64,000 nucleotides of DNA. Origin: Streptomyces tirandamycinicus (GTDB lineage: Bacteria; Actinomycetota; Actinomycetes; Streptomycetales; Streptomycetaceae). Below, piece after piece: positions 26,011 to 35,951 of the stretch; position 1 is the stretch's first letter, and each line of letters begins with the position of its first letter. The stretch is taken from assembly GCF_003097515.1 (NCBI RefSeq), contig NZ_CP029188.1:4847001-4911000 (forward strand). Reading direction: 5' to 3'. The translations under genes were made by a program, and so were the position numbers. The notes beneath the pieces were generated by a model that ran no database searches, was not told the DNA's origin, and saw only the letters and a list, made by a program, of their open reading frames with translations.

Positions 26011-28482
26011 GTGTCCGCCATCGCCCGGTGGTGCATCAGGCACCGACTCGTCGCCGTCCTGCTCTGGCTGTCGGCCCTCTGCGGCGTCTCGGTGGCCGCG
26101 GCGTTCACGGGTACTGCGTACTCGAACGACTACGACGTGCCCGGCACCGAGTCGGGGCGGGCCGCCGACCTCCTCCGGGACGGCTTTCAGGGCGGCTTCG
26201 ACGGCGGGGACACCATCGTCTGGCACAGCGCTCGGGGCAGCGTCCGGGCGGCCGCCGTCGAGCAGCGGATGACCGCGATGCTGGAGAAGGTCGAGCGGCT
26301 GGACGGCGTCGTCTCGGTCACCGGCCCGTACGGGGAGTCCCCGGAGCCCGGGTCCGAGAAGGGCGCTGACAAGGGCGTCGGCAAGAGCGCTGACGAGGGC
26401 GCTGACGAGGGCGTCGAGAAGGGCGCCGACAAGGCGGTTGGGAAGGGCACCGGGAAGGACTCCGACAAGGGCTTCAGGAAGGACGCCGACAAGGGCTCCG
26501 GGAATGGCGCCGACAAGGCGGTTGGGAAGGACGCCGAGGCGGGCTCCGCGAAGGACTCGGGCTCCGCGAAGGACTCCGGCGCGGATTCCGAGGAGACGGG
26601 CGGAGCCGCGCAGATCAGCGAGGACGGGCGTACGGCCTATGCGACCGTCGTCTTCGAGGGGAAGGCCGGGGACGTCCCCGAGGCCCAGGCGCGTGCCGTC
26701 GTCGAAACGGCCAAGGCGGCCGCCGGCGACGGTCTCCAGGTCGAACTCGGCGGCAGCGCCACCGCGCTCACCGAGACGCCCACCTCGCATCTCGCGGAGG
26801 TCGTCGGAGTCGCGGTGGCCGCCGTGGTCCTCTTCCTCGCCTTCGGGTCGGTGGCGGCCAGCCTGCTGCCCCTCGCCACCGCGCTCGTCAGCGTCGGCGC
26901 CGCGTACGCGGGCATCGTGCTCCTCGGCCATGCCATGGACGTGGCGGACTTCGCGCCCGTGCTCGGGCTGTTGATCGGGCTCGGCGTCGGGATCGACTAC
27001 GCGCTGTTCATCGTCACCCGGCACCGCAAGGGCCTGCGGCGCGGGCTCCCGGTGGCCGAGGCCGCCGAGAACGCCGTGGCGACGACGGGCCGCGCGGTCG
27101 TCTTCGCCGGTCTCACCGTCTGCATCGCGCTGCTGGGCATGCTGGTCCTGGGGCTCTCCTTCCTCAACGGAGTGGCGATCGCCGCCTGCCTGACCGTCCT
27201 GCTGACCGTCGCCGCCTCGGTGACCCTGCTGCCCGCGTTGCTGTCCTTCATCGGGATGCGCGCGCTGAGCCGCCCCGAACGCAGGCGGCTCGCCCGGCGC
27301 GGCCCCCGGCCGGAGCTCCCGACCGGGTTGTCCGCACGCTGGTCCGCCTTCGTCGAGCGCCGCCCCAAGACGCTGGGGCTGGTCGCCACCGTCGTGATGG
27401 CCGTTCTCGCGCTGCCCGCGTTCTCCCTCCACCTCGGTACCTCCGACCAGGGCAACGACCCCGCTTCCAGCACCACCCGCAAGGCGTACGACCTGATCGC
27501 CGAGGGCTTCGGGCCGGGCGCCAACGGACCGCTCACGCTCGTCGCCGCCCTCGACGGTGCGGACGACCGGCTGGCGATGCAGCAGCTGCCCGCCGCCCTG
27601 CGGGCCACCGAGGGCGTCGCCTCCGTCAGTCCCGTGACGTTCAACAGCCGGTCCGACACGGCCGTGGTCGTCGTGGTCCCCGACTCGGCGCCCCAGTCGC
27701 AGCGGACCAGCGAACTCGTCGACCGGCTGCGCGCCGATGTGCTGCCCGCCGCCGGGAGCGGGACCTCTCTCGAGGTCCACGTCGGCGGGGTGACCGCGAG
27801 CTACGACGACTTCGCCGAGGTGATCGTCGGGAAACTGCCGCCGTTCGTCGGGGTCGTCATCGCGCTGGGCTGTGTGCTGCTGCTGCTCGCGTTCCGCTCG
27901 GTCGGCATACCGCTCAAGGCCGCGCTGATGAACGTGGCCGCGGTCGCCTCCGCGTTCGGCGTCGTCGTCGCGGTCTTCCAGTGGGGCTGGGGCGCCGAGC
28001 TGCTGGGACTCGGGGGCGCGGGGCCGATCGAGCCCTTCCTCCCGGTGATCATGGTGTCGGTGCTCTTCGGGCTCTCGATGGACTACCAGGTGTTCCTGGT
28101 GAGCCGGATGTACGAGGAGTGGCTGGAGACGCGGGACAACCGGCGTGCCGTACGGGTGGGCCTCGCCGAGACCAGCCGGGTGATCAACTCGGCGGCGATC
28201 ATCATGATCTCCGTCTTCCTCGCGTTCGTCCTCGGCGGCGACCGGGTCATCGCGATGTTCGGCATCGGGCTCGCCGCCGCGGTCGCCCTGGACGCCTTCG
28301 TCCTGCGCACCCTGCTGGTGCCGGCGCTCATGCACATGCTGGGCGGTGCCAACTGGTGGCTGCCGCGCTGGCTGGACCGCAGGCTCCCGCGCATCAGCAT
28401 CGAAACCCCCGAGAGCCCTCCGGCCGCGCATGCGAGGATCACCGGAGTGCGGGTGGGCGAGGACGGCCCGCTCGTGCGGTAG
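26011..28482 (+). CDS. MMPL-family RND transporter with a Lys/Asp/Gly repeat loop
   Basis: An 823-residue exporter with twelve predicted membrane helices in two MMPL halves. Conserved pieces include GLGVGIDYALFIVTRHR in the first half and SMDYQVFLVSRMYEE in the second. Such proteins export lipids or drugs across the actinobacterial envelope; the substrate here is unknown. The first extracytoplasmic loop contains about 80 residues of irregular KGADKGVGK-type repeats (26350-26600), absent from typical members. GTG 26011 is chosen because AGGGAG precedes it and the first helix follows soon after. Confidence 0.9.
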   Translation: MSAIARWCIRHRLVAVLLWLSALCGVSVAAAFTGTAYSNDYDVPGTESGRAADLLRDGFQGGFDGGDTIVWHSARGSVRAAAVEQRMTAMLEKVERLDGVVSVTGPYGESPEPGSEKGADKGVGKSADEGADEGVEKGADKAVGKGTGKDSDKGFRKDADKGSGNGADKAVGKDAEAGSAKDSGSAKDSGADSEETGGAAQISEDGRTAYATVVFEGKAGDVPEAQARAVVETAKAAAGDGLQVELGGSATALTETPTSHLAEVVGVAVAAVVLFLAFGSVAASLLPLATALVSVGAAYAGIVLLGHAMDVADFAPVLGLLIGLGVGIDYALFIVTRHRKGLRRGLPVAEAAENAVATTGRAVVFAGLTVCIALLGMLVLGLSFLNGVAIAACLTVLLTVAASVTLLPALLSFIGMRALSRPERRRLARRGPRPELPTGLSARWSAFVERRPKTLGLVATVVMAVLALPAFSLHLGTSDQGNDPASSTTRKAYDLIAEGFGPGANGPLTLVAALDGADDRLAMQQLPAALRATEGVASVSPVTFNSRSDTAVVVVVPDSAPQSQRTSELVDRLRADVLPAAGSGTSLEVHVGGVTASYDDFAEVIVGKLPPFVGVVIALGCVLLLLAFRSVGIPLKAALMNVAAVASAFGVVVAVFQWGWGAELLGLGGAGPIEPFLPVIMVSVLFGLSMDYQVFLVSRMYEEWLETRDNRRAVRVGLAETSRVINSAAIIMISVFLAFVLGGDRVIAMFGIGLAAAVALDAFVLRTLLVPALMHMLGGANWWLPRWLDRRLPRISIETPESPPAAHARITGVRVGEDGPLVR

Positions 28483-28569
28483 ACCGGTACGAAGACCACC
28501 GGCCGACCGGGACGAGGACCACGGAGCGGCCCCGGCGCGCATGACGCGTCACGGGGTGTGAGGAGCGGG

Positions 28570-29133
28570 ATGTTCGCGATACCCCTGGGCGACGGCGCCG
28601 AGCTGCGGCCCGTCGAACCCTGGCAGGCGCAGGAGTTCCTGGAGCACATCGAACGCGCCCGGGAGTACGCCCGCCCCTGGGTGCCGCTGATGGTGAGGGT
28701 GACGGACGTCGAGTCGGCCCGGGCCCTGCTCCAGGACTTCGCCGACAGGCAGGCCGCGGACACCGGCCGGCTCTGGGCCGTCCGGCTCGACGGCACGCTC
28801 GTCGGCGGGGTGCTCTTCCGGGTCTTCGACACCGCGAACGAGACCTGCGAGGTCGGCGTCTGGCTGGAGCCGGCCGCCGCCGGACGGGGACTGGTCGGCA
28901 GGGCCGTCGAGGTGCTCGTCGACTGGGCCGTCGAGGAGCGCGGGATGCACCGCGTCGAATGGCTCGCCTCCTCCGCCAACCACCGGTCCATCGCCGTGGC
29001 GAAGCGGCTCGGGATGAGCCGGGACGGAGTGCTGCGCGAGAGCTTCCCATGGCAGGGGGTCCGCCACGACATGGAGGTCTGGTCCGTCCTGGCGCCCGAG
29101 TGGCGGGCGCGCCGCGAGGCCGGGCGCCGCTGA
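28570..29133 (+). CDS. GNAT-family N-acetyltransferase (RimJ/RimL-like)
   Basis: A 187-residue acetyltransferase. The acetyl-CoA site is EVGVWLEPAAAGRGLVGRAVEVLVDWA, with the Q/RxxGxG/A-type loop, and the NHRSIAVAKRLGM motif is characteristic of Rim-type members that acetylate N-termini or small substrates. Start ATG 28570 follows GAGGAGCGGG; an in-frame GTG lies 12 bases upstream. It may be co-transcribed with the MMPL gene, about 90 bp upstream. The target is unknown. Confidence 0.85.
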   Translation: MFAIPLGDGAELRPVEPWQAQEFLEHIERAREYARPWVPLMVRVTDVESARALLQDFADRQAADTGRLWAVRLDGTLVGGVLFRVFDTANETCEVGVWLEPAAAGRGLVGRAVEVLVDWAVEERGMHRVEWLASSANHRSIAVAKRLGMSRDGVLRESFPWQGVRHDMEVWSVLAPEWRARREAGRR

Positions 29134-29338
29134 GCAGCCGAGGGGCGGAGGGGCGGCACGGGAGCCGAGGGAGGGCGGCGGCAGGCGCGGGGGAGAAGGC
29201 GAGTCGGCCCGCCCGCACCCGTGCCTCAGCCCCCGCCCGGTGGGTGCGCGCCCCCGTACGGCTCCCGGTCAGCCGACGCCCGTACCCACCCCCCGGGCGA
29301 ACCCGGCACCCGTCCGGCCGTGGGTGGCGGGCCGGGGG

Positions 29339-30514
29339 TCACTCGACCGTCAGCCGCAGGATCCTGTCGTCCCCGGCCCCCGGCGTGCCCCTGTTGTCCG
29401 TCTCGCTGGTGACCAGCCAGACGTCGCGTCCGCCCGCGCTCCCGGCGACCGGCAGGACCGTGCGCAGCCGGCCGTACTCCCCCTCGAGGAACGCCTGCGG
29501 GGCCGCGGACGGTTCGGTGCCGGCGAGCGGGATCCGCCAGAGGCGCTCGCCCCTGAGCCCCGCCATCCAGATGGACCCCGCGGCGTAGGCGATCCCGCTC
29601 GGTGACGCCTCCTCCGTGCGCCACTGCGCCACCGGGTCCACCAGTCCGGCCTTCCCGGCCCTGCCCTCGGCGTCGGGCCAGCCGTAGTTCCTCCCCGGCT
29701 CGACGAGGTTCAGCTCGTCCCAGGTGTTCTGCCCGAACTCGGAGGCCCACAGCCGCTTCTGCGCGTCCCAGGCGAGGCCCTGCACATTGCGGTGGCCGTA
29801 CGAATAGACCACGGAGTCGGCCGACGGGTTGCCGTGGACGGGGCGGCCGTCGGGGGCCATTCGGAGGATCTTGCCGCCGAGGGACTCCCTGTCCTGGGCC
29901 AGCCCCGGCTCACCGGCCTCGCCGGTGCCCGCGTACAGCATCCCGTCGGGGCCGAAGGCGATCCGCCCGCCGTTGTGGATACGGCCCTTGGGGATGCCCC
30001 GCAGGATCGTGTCGGGCGCGCCGAGCTGCTGCCCCGCCGGCTTGCGCTCGTCGTACAGCATGCGGGCGATGCGGTTGTCGGACGCGGTGGTGAAGTACGC
30101 GTACACCAGGTGGTCCGAGGCGAAGTCGGGGGAGACGGCGAGGCCCATCAGCCCGCCCTCGCCGGCCGGGGCCACGCCCGGCACCGAGCCGATCACCGTC
30201 TGCTTCCCGGTCTCGGCGTCGACGCGGGTGATCGTGCCCTCGTCGCGTGACGACACCAGCAGGTCGCCGCCGGGAAGGGCCGCGAGGCCCCAGGGCGACT
30301 TCAGATCCCGGGTGAGTGTGACCGCCACCTTCACCGACCCCTTGGCCGGGGGTGCCGTCACGGAGGGGCCGCCGGCCGTGGCCGACGGTGGCGCCGGGCG
30401 GGAGGGAGTGCCGTCCCGGCCGGCCGAAGCCCCTGCCCCGCCGTCGGACGAGCATCCGGTGGAGAGCATCAGCGCGGCAGCTGCCAGCAGGGCCGTCACC
30501 ACTGAACGTTGCAC
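29339..30514 (-). CDS. Glucose/sorbosone dehydrogenase-like (PQQ-type) lipoprotein
   Basis: A 391-residue secreted lipoprotein; the lipobox is LSTGC at the end of a short signal peptide (SVVTALLAAAALMLSTGC). The mature part is a six-bladed propeller of the GSDH family: LKSPWGLAALPGGDLLVSSRD, GLMGLAVSPDF, YFTTASDNRIARM, IHNGGRIAFGPDGMLYAGTGE, and YSYGHRNVQGLAWD. Relatives oxidise aldoses with PQQ at the cell surface, though many have no proven activity. GTG at 30514 is preferred to the longer frame because it opens the signal peptide after GGGAACCAGGACA. Confidence 0.87.
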   Translation of the reverse strand: MQRSVVTALLAAAALMLSTGCSSDGGAGASAGRDGTPSRPAPPSATAGGPSVTAPPAKGSVKVAVTLTRDLKSPWGLAALPGGDLLVSSRDEGTITRVDAETGKQTVIGSVPGVAPAGEGGLMGLAVSPDFASDHLVYAYFTTASDNRIARMLYDERKPAGQQLGAPDTILRGIPKGRIHNGGRIAFGPDGMLYAGTGEAGEPGLAQDRESLGGKILRMAPDGRPVHGNPSADSVVYSYGHRNVQGLAWDAQKRLWASEFGQNTWDELNLVEPGRNYGWPDAEGRAGKAGLVDPVAQWRTEEASPSGIAYAAGSIWMAGLRGERLWRIPLAGTEPSAAPQAFLEGEYGRLRTVLPVAGSAGGRDVWLVTSETDNRGTPGAGDDRILRLTVE

Positions 30515-30624
30515 TGTCCTGGTTCCCTTCGCCGGGTCGACGGTGCGGCGCGCGGACCGCGGGAGCCGCCCGCCCGCCGGCCCCCGCACCGCGGCCCGGC
30601 CCGGGGTTGCCGTCGTTCACGAAC

Positions 30625-31626
30625 CTACTGGTCCCAGGATCCCCTGGCGGGCGGCAGTGCCGCGATCTCGGCGGCGTCCCGCGGCGTCAGCTCCAGCCGC
30701 GCCGCGGCCGCGTTCTCCACCGCCCACCGCTCCCGCTTGGCGCCCGGCACCGGTACGACATGGCGACCCTGCCCCAGGACCCAGGCCAGCGCCACCTGGG
30801 CGGGGGTCGTGCCGGGGCCGTGCCGTTCGGCGATCCTGCGCAGCCCCGCCACCAGCGGCTGGTTCGCCGCCATCATCTCCGCGGTGAACCGCGGGTGCCG
30901 GGCCCGCAGGTCGTCGGGCTCGAAGCCCTCTCCGGGCGTCAGCGTGCCGGTGAGGAAGCCGCTGCCCAGCGGCATCGCGGCCATGAGGCCCACACCCCGC
31001 GCCTCGCACCAGGGCAGCAGTGAGTCCAGCGCCTCGGGCGACCACACCGACAGCTCCGCCTGGACCGCGCTCACCGGGAAGACCTGCTGCATCCGCTCCA
31101 GCTGCCGGATCGTTTCGTCGTGGCGCCCCGCGCCGGGTCTGCGCGACGCGCGGGCCCCCACCGCGCACAGTCCCAGTGCCCGGACCTTCCCGGCCGACAC
31201 GAGCTCCGCCATGGCCCCCCAGGTCTCCTCCACGGGGACCTCCGGGTCCGCCCGGTGGAGCTGGTACAGGTCGATGACGTCGGTCCCGAGCCGGCGCAGC
31301 GACGCGTCACAGGCCCGCCGCACGTACCCGGGCCGGCCGTTGGCGACGATGTGCTGGTCGCCGACGAGGAGTCCGACCTTCGTCGAGACGAAGACGTCGG
31401 CCCGACGGTCCTTCAGCACCCTGCCCAGCAGCAGCTCGTTGGTGAAGGGGCCGTACATGTCGGCCGTGTCGAGCAGCGTCACACCGGCGTCCAGCGCCGC
31501 GTGCACCGCCCGGAGCGACCGGTCGCCGCGCTGCTGCGAGCCGGTGTACCCCCAGCTCATCGGCATGCATCCGAGGCCGATCGCGCCCACCCCGAGCGCC
31601 GCCGCACCGATTGTCCTGCGGTCCAC
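30625..31626 (-). CDS. Aldo/keto reductase
   Basis: A 333-residue NADPH-dependent reductase. The catalytic tetrad can be seen: Asp and Tyr in LLDTADMYGP, Lys in VFVSTKVGLL, and His in LYQLHRADPE. The C-terminal cofactor region PVPGAKRERWAVENAAA is intact. GTG start at 31626 follows GAGGAGGGG. It faces the same way as the sugar-dehydrogenase-like gene 110 bp downstream and is divergent from the D-hydroxyacid dehydrogenase gene. Confidence 0.9.
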   Translation of the reverse strand: MDRRTIGAAALGVGAIGLGCMPMSWGYTGSQQRGDRSLRAVHAALDAGVTLLDTADMYGPFTNELLLGRVLKDRRADVFVSTKVGLLVGDQHIVANGRPGYVRRACDASLRRLGTDVIDLYQLHRADPEVPVEETWGAMAELVSAGKVRALGLCAVGARASRRPGAGRHDETIRQLERMQQVFPVSAVQAELSVWSPEALDSLLPWCEARGVGLMAAMPLGSGFLTGTLTPGEGFEPDDLRARHPRFTAEMMAANQPLVAGLRRIAERHGPGTTPAQVALAWVLGQGRHVVPVPGAKRERWAVENAAAARLELTPRDAAEIAALPPARGSWDQ

Positions 31627-31715
31627 CTGCCCGTACCCCTCCTCGTGCCGCCCCCCAAACTAACGTCCGGCTCCCGCCCCGCCGCGCCCAGCCTCCGGCG
31701 GTTAGCCTCCTGACC

Positions 31716-32666
31716 ATGACTGCTGACGTGTGGCTCCCGATTCCGGCCGACGAGATCGAAGGGCTCCCCGCTCCGGCGGAGGCGGGGCTGAACTACCGCT
31801 TCTGGGACGGCGGACAGCACTTCCCCGCGGACCCCGCGGACTGCGCCTTCTACGCCGTCCCGTACATGAAGGGCACGGAGGTCGCCGTGCGTCCGCTCGC
31901 CGCCATGACGCGTCTGCGGGTCGTGCAGACCCTCTCGGCGGGCATCGACCACGTCGAGCCGGGCCTCGGCTCCCTGCCGTCCGGAGTGCGGTTGTGCAAC
32001 GCCAGGGGAGTCCACGAGGCGAGCACGGCGGAGCTCACCCTCGCCCTGGTCCTCGCCTCCCTGCGCGGCATCCCCCGCTTCGTGGAGGGCATGCGCCGGG
32101 AGGAGTGGCACGCGGGCTTCTACCCGGCCCTCGCCGACAAGTCCGTGCTCATCGTCGGCTACGGCTCGATCGGCGCGGCCATCGAGGACCGGCTCGTGCC
32201 GTTTGAATGCGCGCGGGTGGCGCGCGTCGCGCGCTCCGCCCGTACTACCGAGCGCGGCCAAGTGCACGCACTCACCGATCTGCCCGCTCTGCTCCCGGAA
32301 GCCGACGTGGTGATCCTCTGCACGCCGCTCACGCCGGCGACGCGTCATCTCGCGGGCGCCGGATTCCTCTCCCGGATGAAGGACGGCGCCCTGCTGGTGA
32401 ACGTGGCGCGCGGACCGGTCGTCGACACCGAAGCGCTGCTCAAGGAGGTCGAGTCCGGCCGGATCACCGCGGCGCTCGACGTCACCGACCCCGAGCCGCT
32501 GCCCGCCGGGCACCCGCTCTGGCACGCCCCCGGCGTCCTCATCAGCCCTCATGTCGGCGGCTCCACCTCGGCGTTCATGCCGCGCGCCAAGCGGCTGCTG
32601 GCCGGGCAGCTGACCCGGTACGCGGCGGGCGAGCCGCTGCGAAACGTGGTCCTCACGACCGCGTAG
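31716..32666 (+). CDS. D-isomer-specific 2-hydroxyacid dehydrogenase
   Basis: A 316-residue NAD(P)-dependent enzyme. The dinucleotide motif is IVGYGSIGAAIEDRL. The catalytic residues appear as Arg in NVARGPVVDTEAL, Glu in the DPEPLPAGHPLW segment and His in SPHVGGSTSAF. It reduces or oxidises a 2-oxo/2-hydroxy acid of unknown identity. ATG 31716 is chosen because the N-terminal MTADVWLPIP is family-like; the longer in-frame ORF upstream is not. There is no Shine-Dalgarno sequence, so leaderless translation is possible. Confidence 0.88.
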   Translation: MTADVWLPIPADEIEGLPAPAEAGLNYRFWDGGQHFPADPADCAFYAVPYMKGTEVAVRPLAAMTRLRVVQTLSAGIDHVEPGLGSLPSGVRLCNARGVHEASTAELTLALVLASLRGIPRFVEGMRREEWHAGFYPALADKSVLIVGYGSIGAAIEDRLVPFECARVARVARSARTTERGQVHALTDLPALLPEADVVILCTPLTPATRHLAGAGFLSRMKDGALLVNVARGPVVDTEALLKEVESGRITAALDVTDPEPLPAGHPLWHAPGVLISPHVGGSTSAFMPRAKRLLAGQLTRYAAGEPLRNVVLTTA

Positions 32667-33065
32667 ACGCCACACTGGTACGCCCGGACACCGTGCGGAG
32701 TCGTACGGATGCGCGCAGTGCCGACAAGTGTCGACAAACTGCCTTGCCGTCACGGAGCGTAGACGACCTATGTCCCTGAGTGACGACTCTGGTGTATCGT
32801 CCCGACTTGGGGGCTGCGTCGGGTTCGAGAACGGCGCTGCGGAGCGACCAGACTTCGAGGGGGGTCGACGGGCGATGCACGGCCAGTGGACGAACCATCC
32901 GACGCGGCGGGAGCGCCGCCGACCACCCTCGCACGGACCGGTGCCGGGGCCGGCTCTTCGGGCCCGCCCCGGCCCGCCGGACGTGCCCCGCAAGCGCTTC
33001 CGGGGCGGCCCGAACGGGCGGCCCCGCGGACGGAGCCGGATGAAGACGCCGTCAGGAGCCGTACG
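32667..33065. other. 399-bp upstream region of the GGDEF gene
   Basis: It holds TGTCGACA-type symmetry near 32730 and a less GC-rich patch (32740-32810) that probably contains the promoter. Frame-compatible codons run back to GTG 32886, but no ribosome binding site supports that start. No separate gene was supported. Confidence 0.45.
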
Positions 33066-35918
33066 GTGATCGCCCCCGCGGCGCTCCTCGCCCGCCGCCA
33101 GGTGCGGGAAGACGGCGGGACGGGACTGCTGCCCCAGGTCCTGCTGGTGCTCGCGAGCGGTGGCTACGCCATCGGCGCGGCGTTCGGCTGGGGATCCGGG
33201 CAACTCGCGCTGATCATGGGCGACTTCGGGCTGAGCTGCGCCGCCGGACTCGCCGCGGTCTCCTGCTTCCTCTACGCGCGTGCGCGGGGCAGCCGCTTCC
33301 GGCCGGCCTGGATGCTGTTCTCCGTCTCCTCCGCCATGGCCGCCTGCGGGAACGCGGTCTGGGGCTGGTACGAGGTGGTCCTCGGCCGGCCGGTGCCCAG
33401 TCCGTCCCCGGCCGACCTGTTCTTCCTCTGCTTCGCCCCGCCCGCCATCGTCGGGCTGCTCGTCCTCGCCAAACGGCCCGTCACCCGGGCCGGCTGGGTG
33501 TGCCTGGGGCTGGACGCCTGGCTCATCGGCGGTTCGCTGCTCACCCTCTCCTGGAGCCTCGCCCTCGCGCACACCGCGCACTTCGAGGGCGAGAGCGTGT
33601 CCGAGGCGGCGCTGTCCCTCGCGTACCCGCTGCTCGACATCGTTCTCGTCAGCATGGTGCTGGCCCTGCACTTCCGGCGGTCGCACGCCAACAGGTCCGG
33701 TATCAACACCGCGATCGCCGCACTCGCCCTGACCGTGCTGTGCGACGCGCTGTTCACCTCCCCCCTGCTGCGGGAGAGCTACCGCTCGGGCCAGTTGCTG
33801 GACGCGGGCTGGTTCGCCGCCTCGCTGCTGCTCGCCTACGCGCCCTGGGGGGTGCGCCGGCCGGAGCCGCCCCCGGCGCCGGTCCGCGGCCCGCGTCCGG
33901 CGGTCCGGCCCATCACCGGATCGCTCGCCGCCCTGACCCCCTATCTGGCCGCCGCCGTCTGCACGCTCGGCATCCTGTACAACGTCATCGAGGGCCGCCG
34001 GGTGGACCGGGTGGTGGTCTTCACCGGGTGCACGGTCGTCCTCGCCCTGGTCGTGCGGCAGGGCATCATGCTGCTCGACAACATCGCCCTGACGCATGAA
34101 CTCGCCCAGAAGGAGAACCACTTCCGCTCGCTGGTGCAGGGCTCCAGCGACGTGATCATGATTGCCGCCCCGACCGGCGTGCTCCGCTACGTCAGCCCGG
34201 CCGCCGCCGGTGTCTACGGCCGTGACGCGGACGAGCTCATCGGCTCCGAGCTGTCGTCGCTCATCCATCCGGAGGACCTCGGACGCGTCGTCCACGAGGT
34301 GCGCAGATTCCTCGCGGCGCCGCCCGCCGACGAGCCCACGACCCGGATCGAGTGCCGCTTCAGGTCGGGTACCGGCCAGTGGCTGAACGTCGAGTCCACG
34401 GTCAAGCGCCACCAGGGCGGCCTGATCTTCAACAGCAGGGACGTCACCGAACGGGTGCGCCTCCAGGCCCAGCTTCAGCACAACGCCGAGCACGATCCGC
34501 TCACCGACCTGCCCAACCGGGCCCTGTTCACCGAACGGGTGCGGCAGGCCCTTTCCGGCCGGCGGGCCGGGGACGCCGGCACGGCCGTGCTCTTCATCGA
34601 TCTGGACGGCTTCAAGGGAGTGAACGACCGCCACGGCCACCAGGCGGGCGACGAACTGCTGATCCAGGCCGCCCGCCGCCTCCAGGAGTCCGTGCGGGCC
34701 GGGGACACCGCGGCCCGGCTCGGGGGTGACGAGTTCGCCGCGCTCATCCTCGGCGACGGCTCACGCGACCAGGGGGCCCGGGAGCGCCAGGTGCAGGAGA
34801 TCGCCGACCGGCTCCGGCTGATGCTCTCCCAGCCGTACCGGGTGGAGGGCCATGAGCTGCGGGTCGCCGCGTCCATCGGCGTCGCCTTCGCCGAGCCCGG
34901 CATCAGCGCCGGCGATCTGCTGCGCAACGCCGACCTGGCCATGTACCGGGCCAAGGCCGGAGGCAAGGACCGGGTCGAGCTCTACGCGCCCCAGATGCAG
35001 ACCGGGGCCCCCGCGGTCGCGGACCGGTCCGCCCGGGCCCGGCCCGCGCTCCGGGACGGCGAGTTCACCCTGCTCCACCAGCCCGTGGTCGGCCTCGCCG
35101 ACGGCCGGATCGCGGCCGTGGCGGCGCAGGCGCGCTGGAGATCGTCCCAGGGCATCCTGTTCACCCCCGACGAACTGCGCCGGGTCGCCGAGGACGGCGA
35201 CCCGACCGCCGGCTTCGGGCACCGGCTGCTGGAGGAGGCCGTCGAGCAGGCGGCGGAGCGGGTCCGGCTCGGTCACCGCATCCCCGTGTCGGTACGGATC
35301 CCCGCCCGCAGACTGCTGGACCGGTCCACGCCGCTCGGCTCCATCGAGAGCCTGCTCACCCTCCATGGGCTGCCCTCGGGCTCCCTGGTGATCGAACTGG
35401 CCGACAGCGACCCGCGGATCTCCTTCGACGAACTGGAGCACCGCCTGGTGGCGCTGCGCAGACTCGGCGTGCGGATCGCCCTGGACGGTTTCGGCAGCGG
35501 ATACGCGGCGATCATCGCCCTGCGCAGACTGCCGATCGACGTGCTCAAGCTCGACCGCGGGCTGGTCGAGGGAGTGGTGGAGTCGGCCAGACTGCACAAG
35601 ATCACCGCGGGGCTGCTGCGGATCGCCCGGGACCTCGGGATGCAGTCCGTGGCGGACGGCGTGGACGGGCCGGAGCAGGTGCTGGCCCTGCGCGCCATGG
35701 GATGCACCCACGGTCAGGGGATGGCGTTCTCCGGGCCTCTCGACGAGCACCGGCTCCGCCGTGTGCTGGCGCGCGGCGAGTTCCCGGTGCCCGGCGGGTC
35801 CAATCTGCCGGTCCTGTCCGGCCGGACACTGCCCGCCCGGCGCTCCCCGGTCACCCCCGAGATCGTCGGCCGACCCCCGATGCGCTCAAATAATGAGACG
35901 CCTGTCCCACCCACTTGA
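33066..35918 (+). CDS. cdgC: CdgC-like membrane PAS-GGDEF protein with degenerate EAL domain
   Basis: A 950-residue c-di-GMP signalling protein. Residues ~15-330 form about ten membrane helices, followed by a PAS domain (HFRSLVQGSSDVIMIAAPTG), a GGDEF domain with intact LGGDEFAALI (residue ~553), and an EAL-like domain. The EAL signature is lost: AAVAAQARWR stands where xEALxRW should be, and DGFGSGYAA replaces DDFGTGYSS. It is therefore probably a synthase only. The locus just upstream of ilvB is that of Streptomyces CdgC. GTG 33066 is chosen because CAGGAG lies seven bases before it. Confidence 0.83.
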   Translation: MIAPAALLARRQVREDGGTGLLPQVLLVLASGGYAIGAAFGWGSGQLALIMGDFGLSCAAGLAAVSCFLYARARGSRFRPAWMLFSVSSAMAACGNAVWGWYEVVLGRPVPSPSPADLFFLCFAPPAIVGLLVLAKRPVTRAGWVCLGLDAWLIGGSLLTLSWSLALAHTAHFEGESVSEAALSLAYPLLDIVLVSMVLALHFRRSHANRSGINTAIAALALTVLCDALFTSPLLRESYRSGQLLDAGWFAASLLLAYAPWGVRRPEPPPAPVRGPRPAVRPITGSLAALTPYLAAAVCTLGILYNVIEGRRVDRVVVFTGCTVVLALVVRQGIMLLDNIALTHELAQKENHFRSLVQGSSDVIMIAAPTGVLRYVSPAAAGVYGRDADELIGSELSSLIHPEDLGRVVHEVRRFLAAPPADEPTTRIECRFRSGTGQWLNVESTVKRHQGGLIFNSRDVTERVRLQAQLQHNAEHDPLTDLPNRALFTERVRQALSGRRAGDAGTAVLFIDLDGFKGVNDRHGHQAGDELLIQAARRLQESVRAGDTAARLGGDEFAALILGDGSRDQGARERQVQEIADRLRLMLSQPYRVEGHELRVAASIGVAFAEPGISAGDLLRNADLAMYRAKAGGKDRVELYAPQMQTGAPAVADRSARARPALRDGEFTLLHQPVVGLADGRIAAVAAQARWRSSQGILFTPDELRRVAEDGDPTAGFGHRLLEEAVEQAAERVRLGHRIPVSVRIPARRLLDRSTPLGSIESLLTLHGLPSGSLVIELADSDPRISFDELEHRLVALRRLGVRIALDGFGSGYAAIIALRRLPIDVLKLDRGLVEGVVESARLHKITAGLLRIARDLGMQSVADGVDGPEQVLALRAMGCTHGQGMAFSGPLDEHRLRRVLARGEFPVPGGSNLPVLSGRTLPARRSPVTPEIVGRPPMRSNNETPVPPT

Positions 35919-35951
35919 CAGCCATGGTGCGCCGGGGAGAGGGTCAGTGCC

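Noticed and set aside
32740..32830. BldD-type operator upstream of the CdgC-like gene
   Set aside because: A GACTCTGGTGTA stretch resembles a half-site, but the full consensus is not met.
31557..34640. A 1027-codon minus-strand open frame
   Set aside because: It covers the dehydrogenase and GGDEF genes on the opposite strand and has antisense composition with no recognisable motif.
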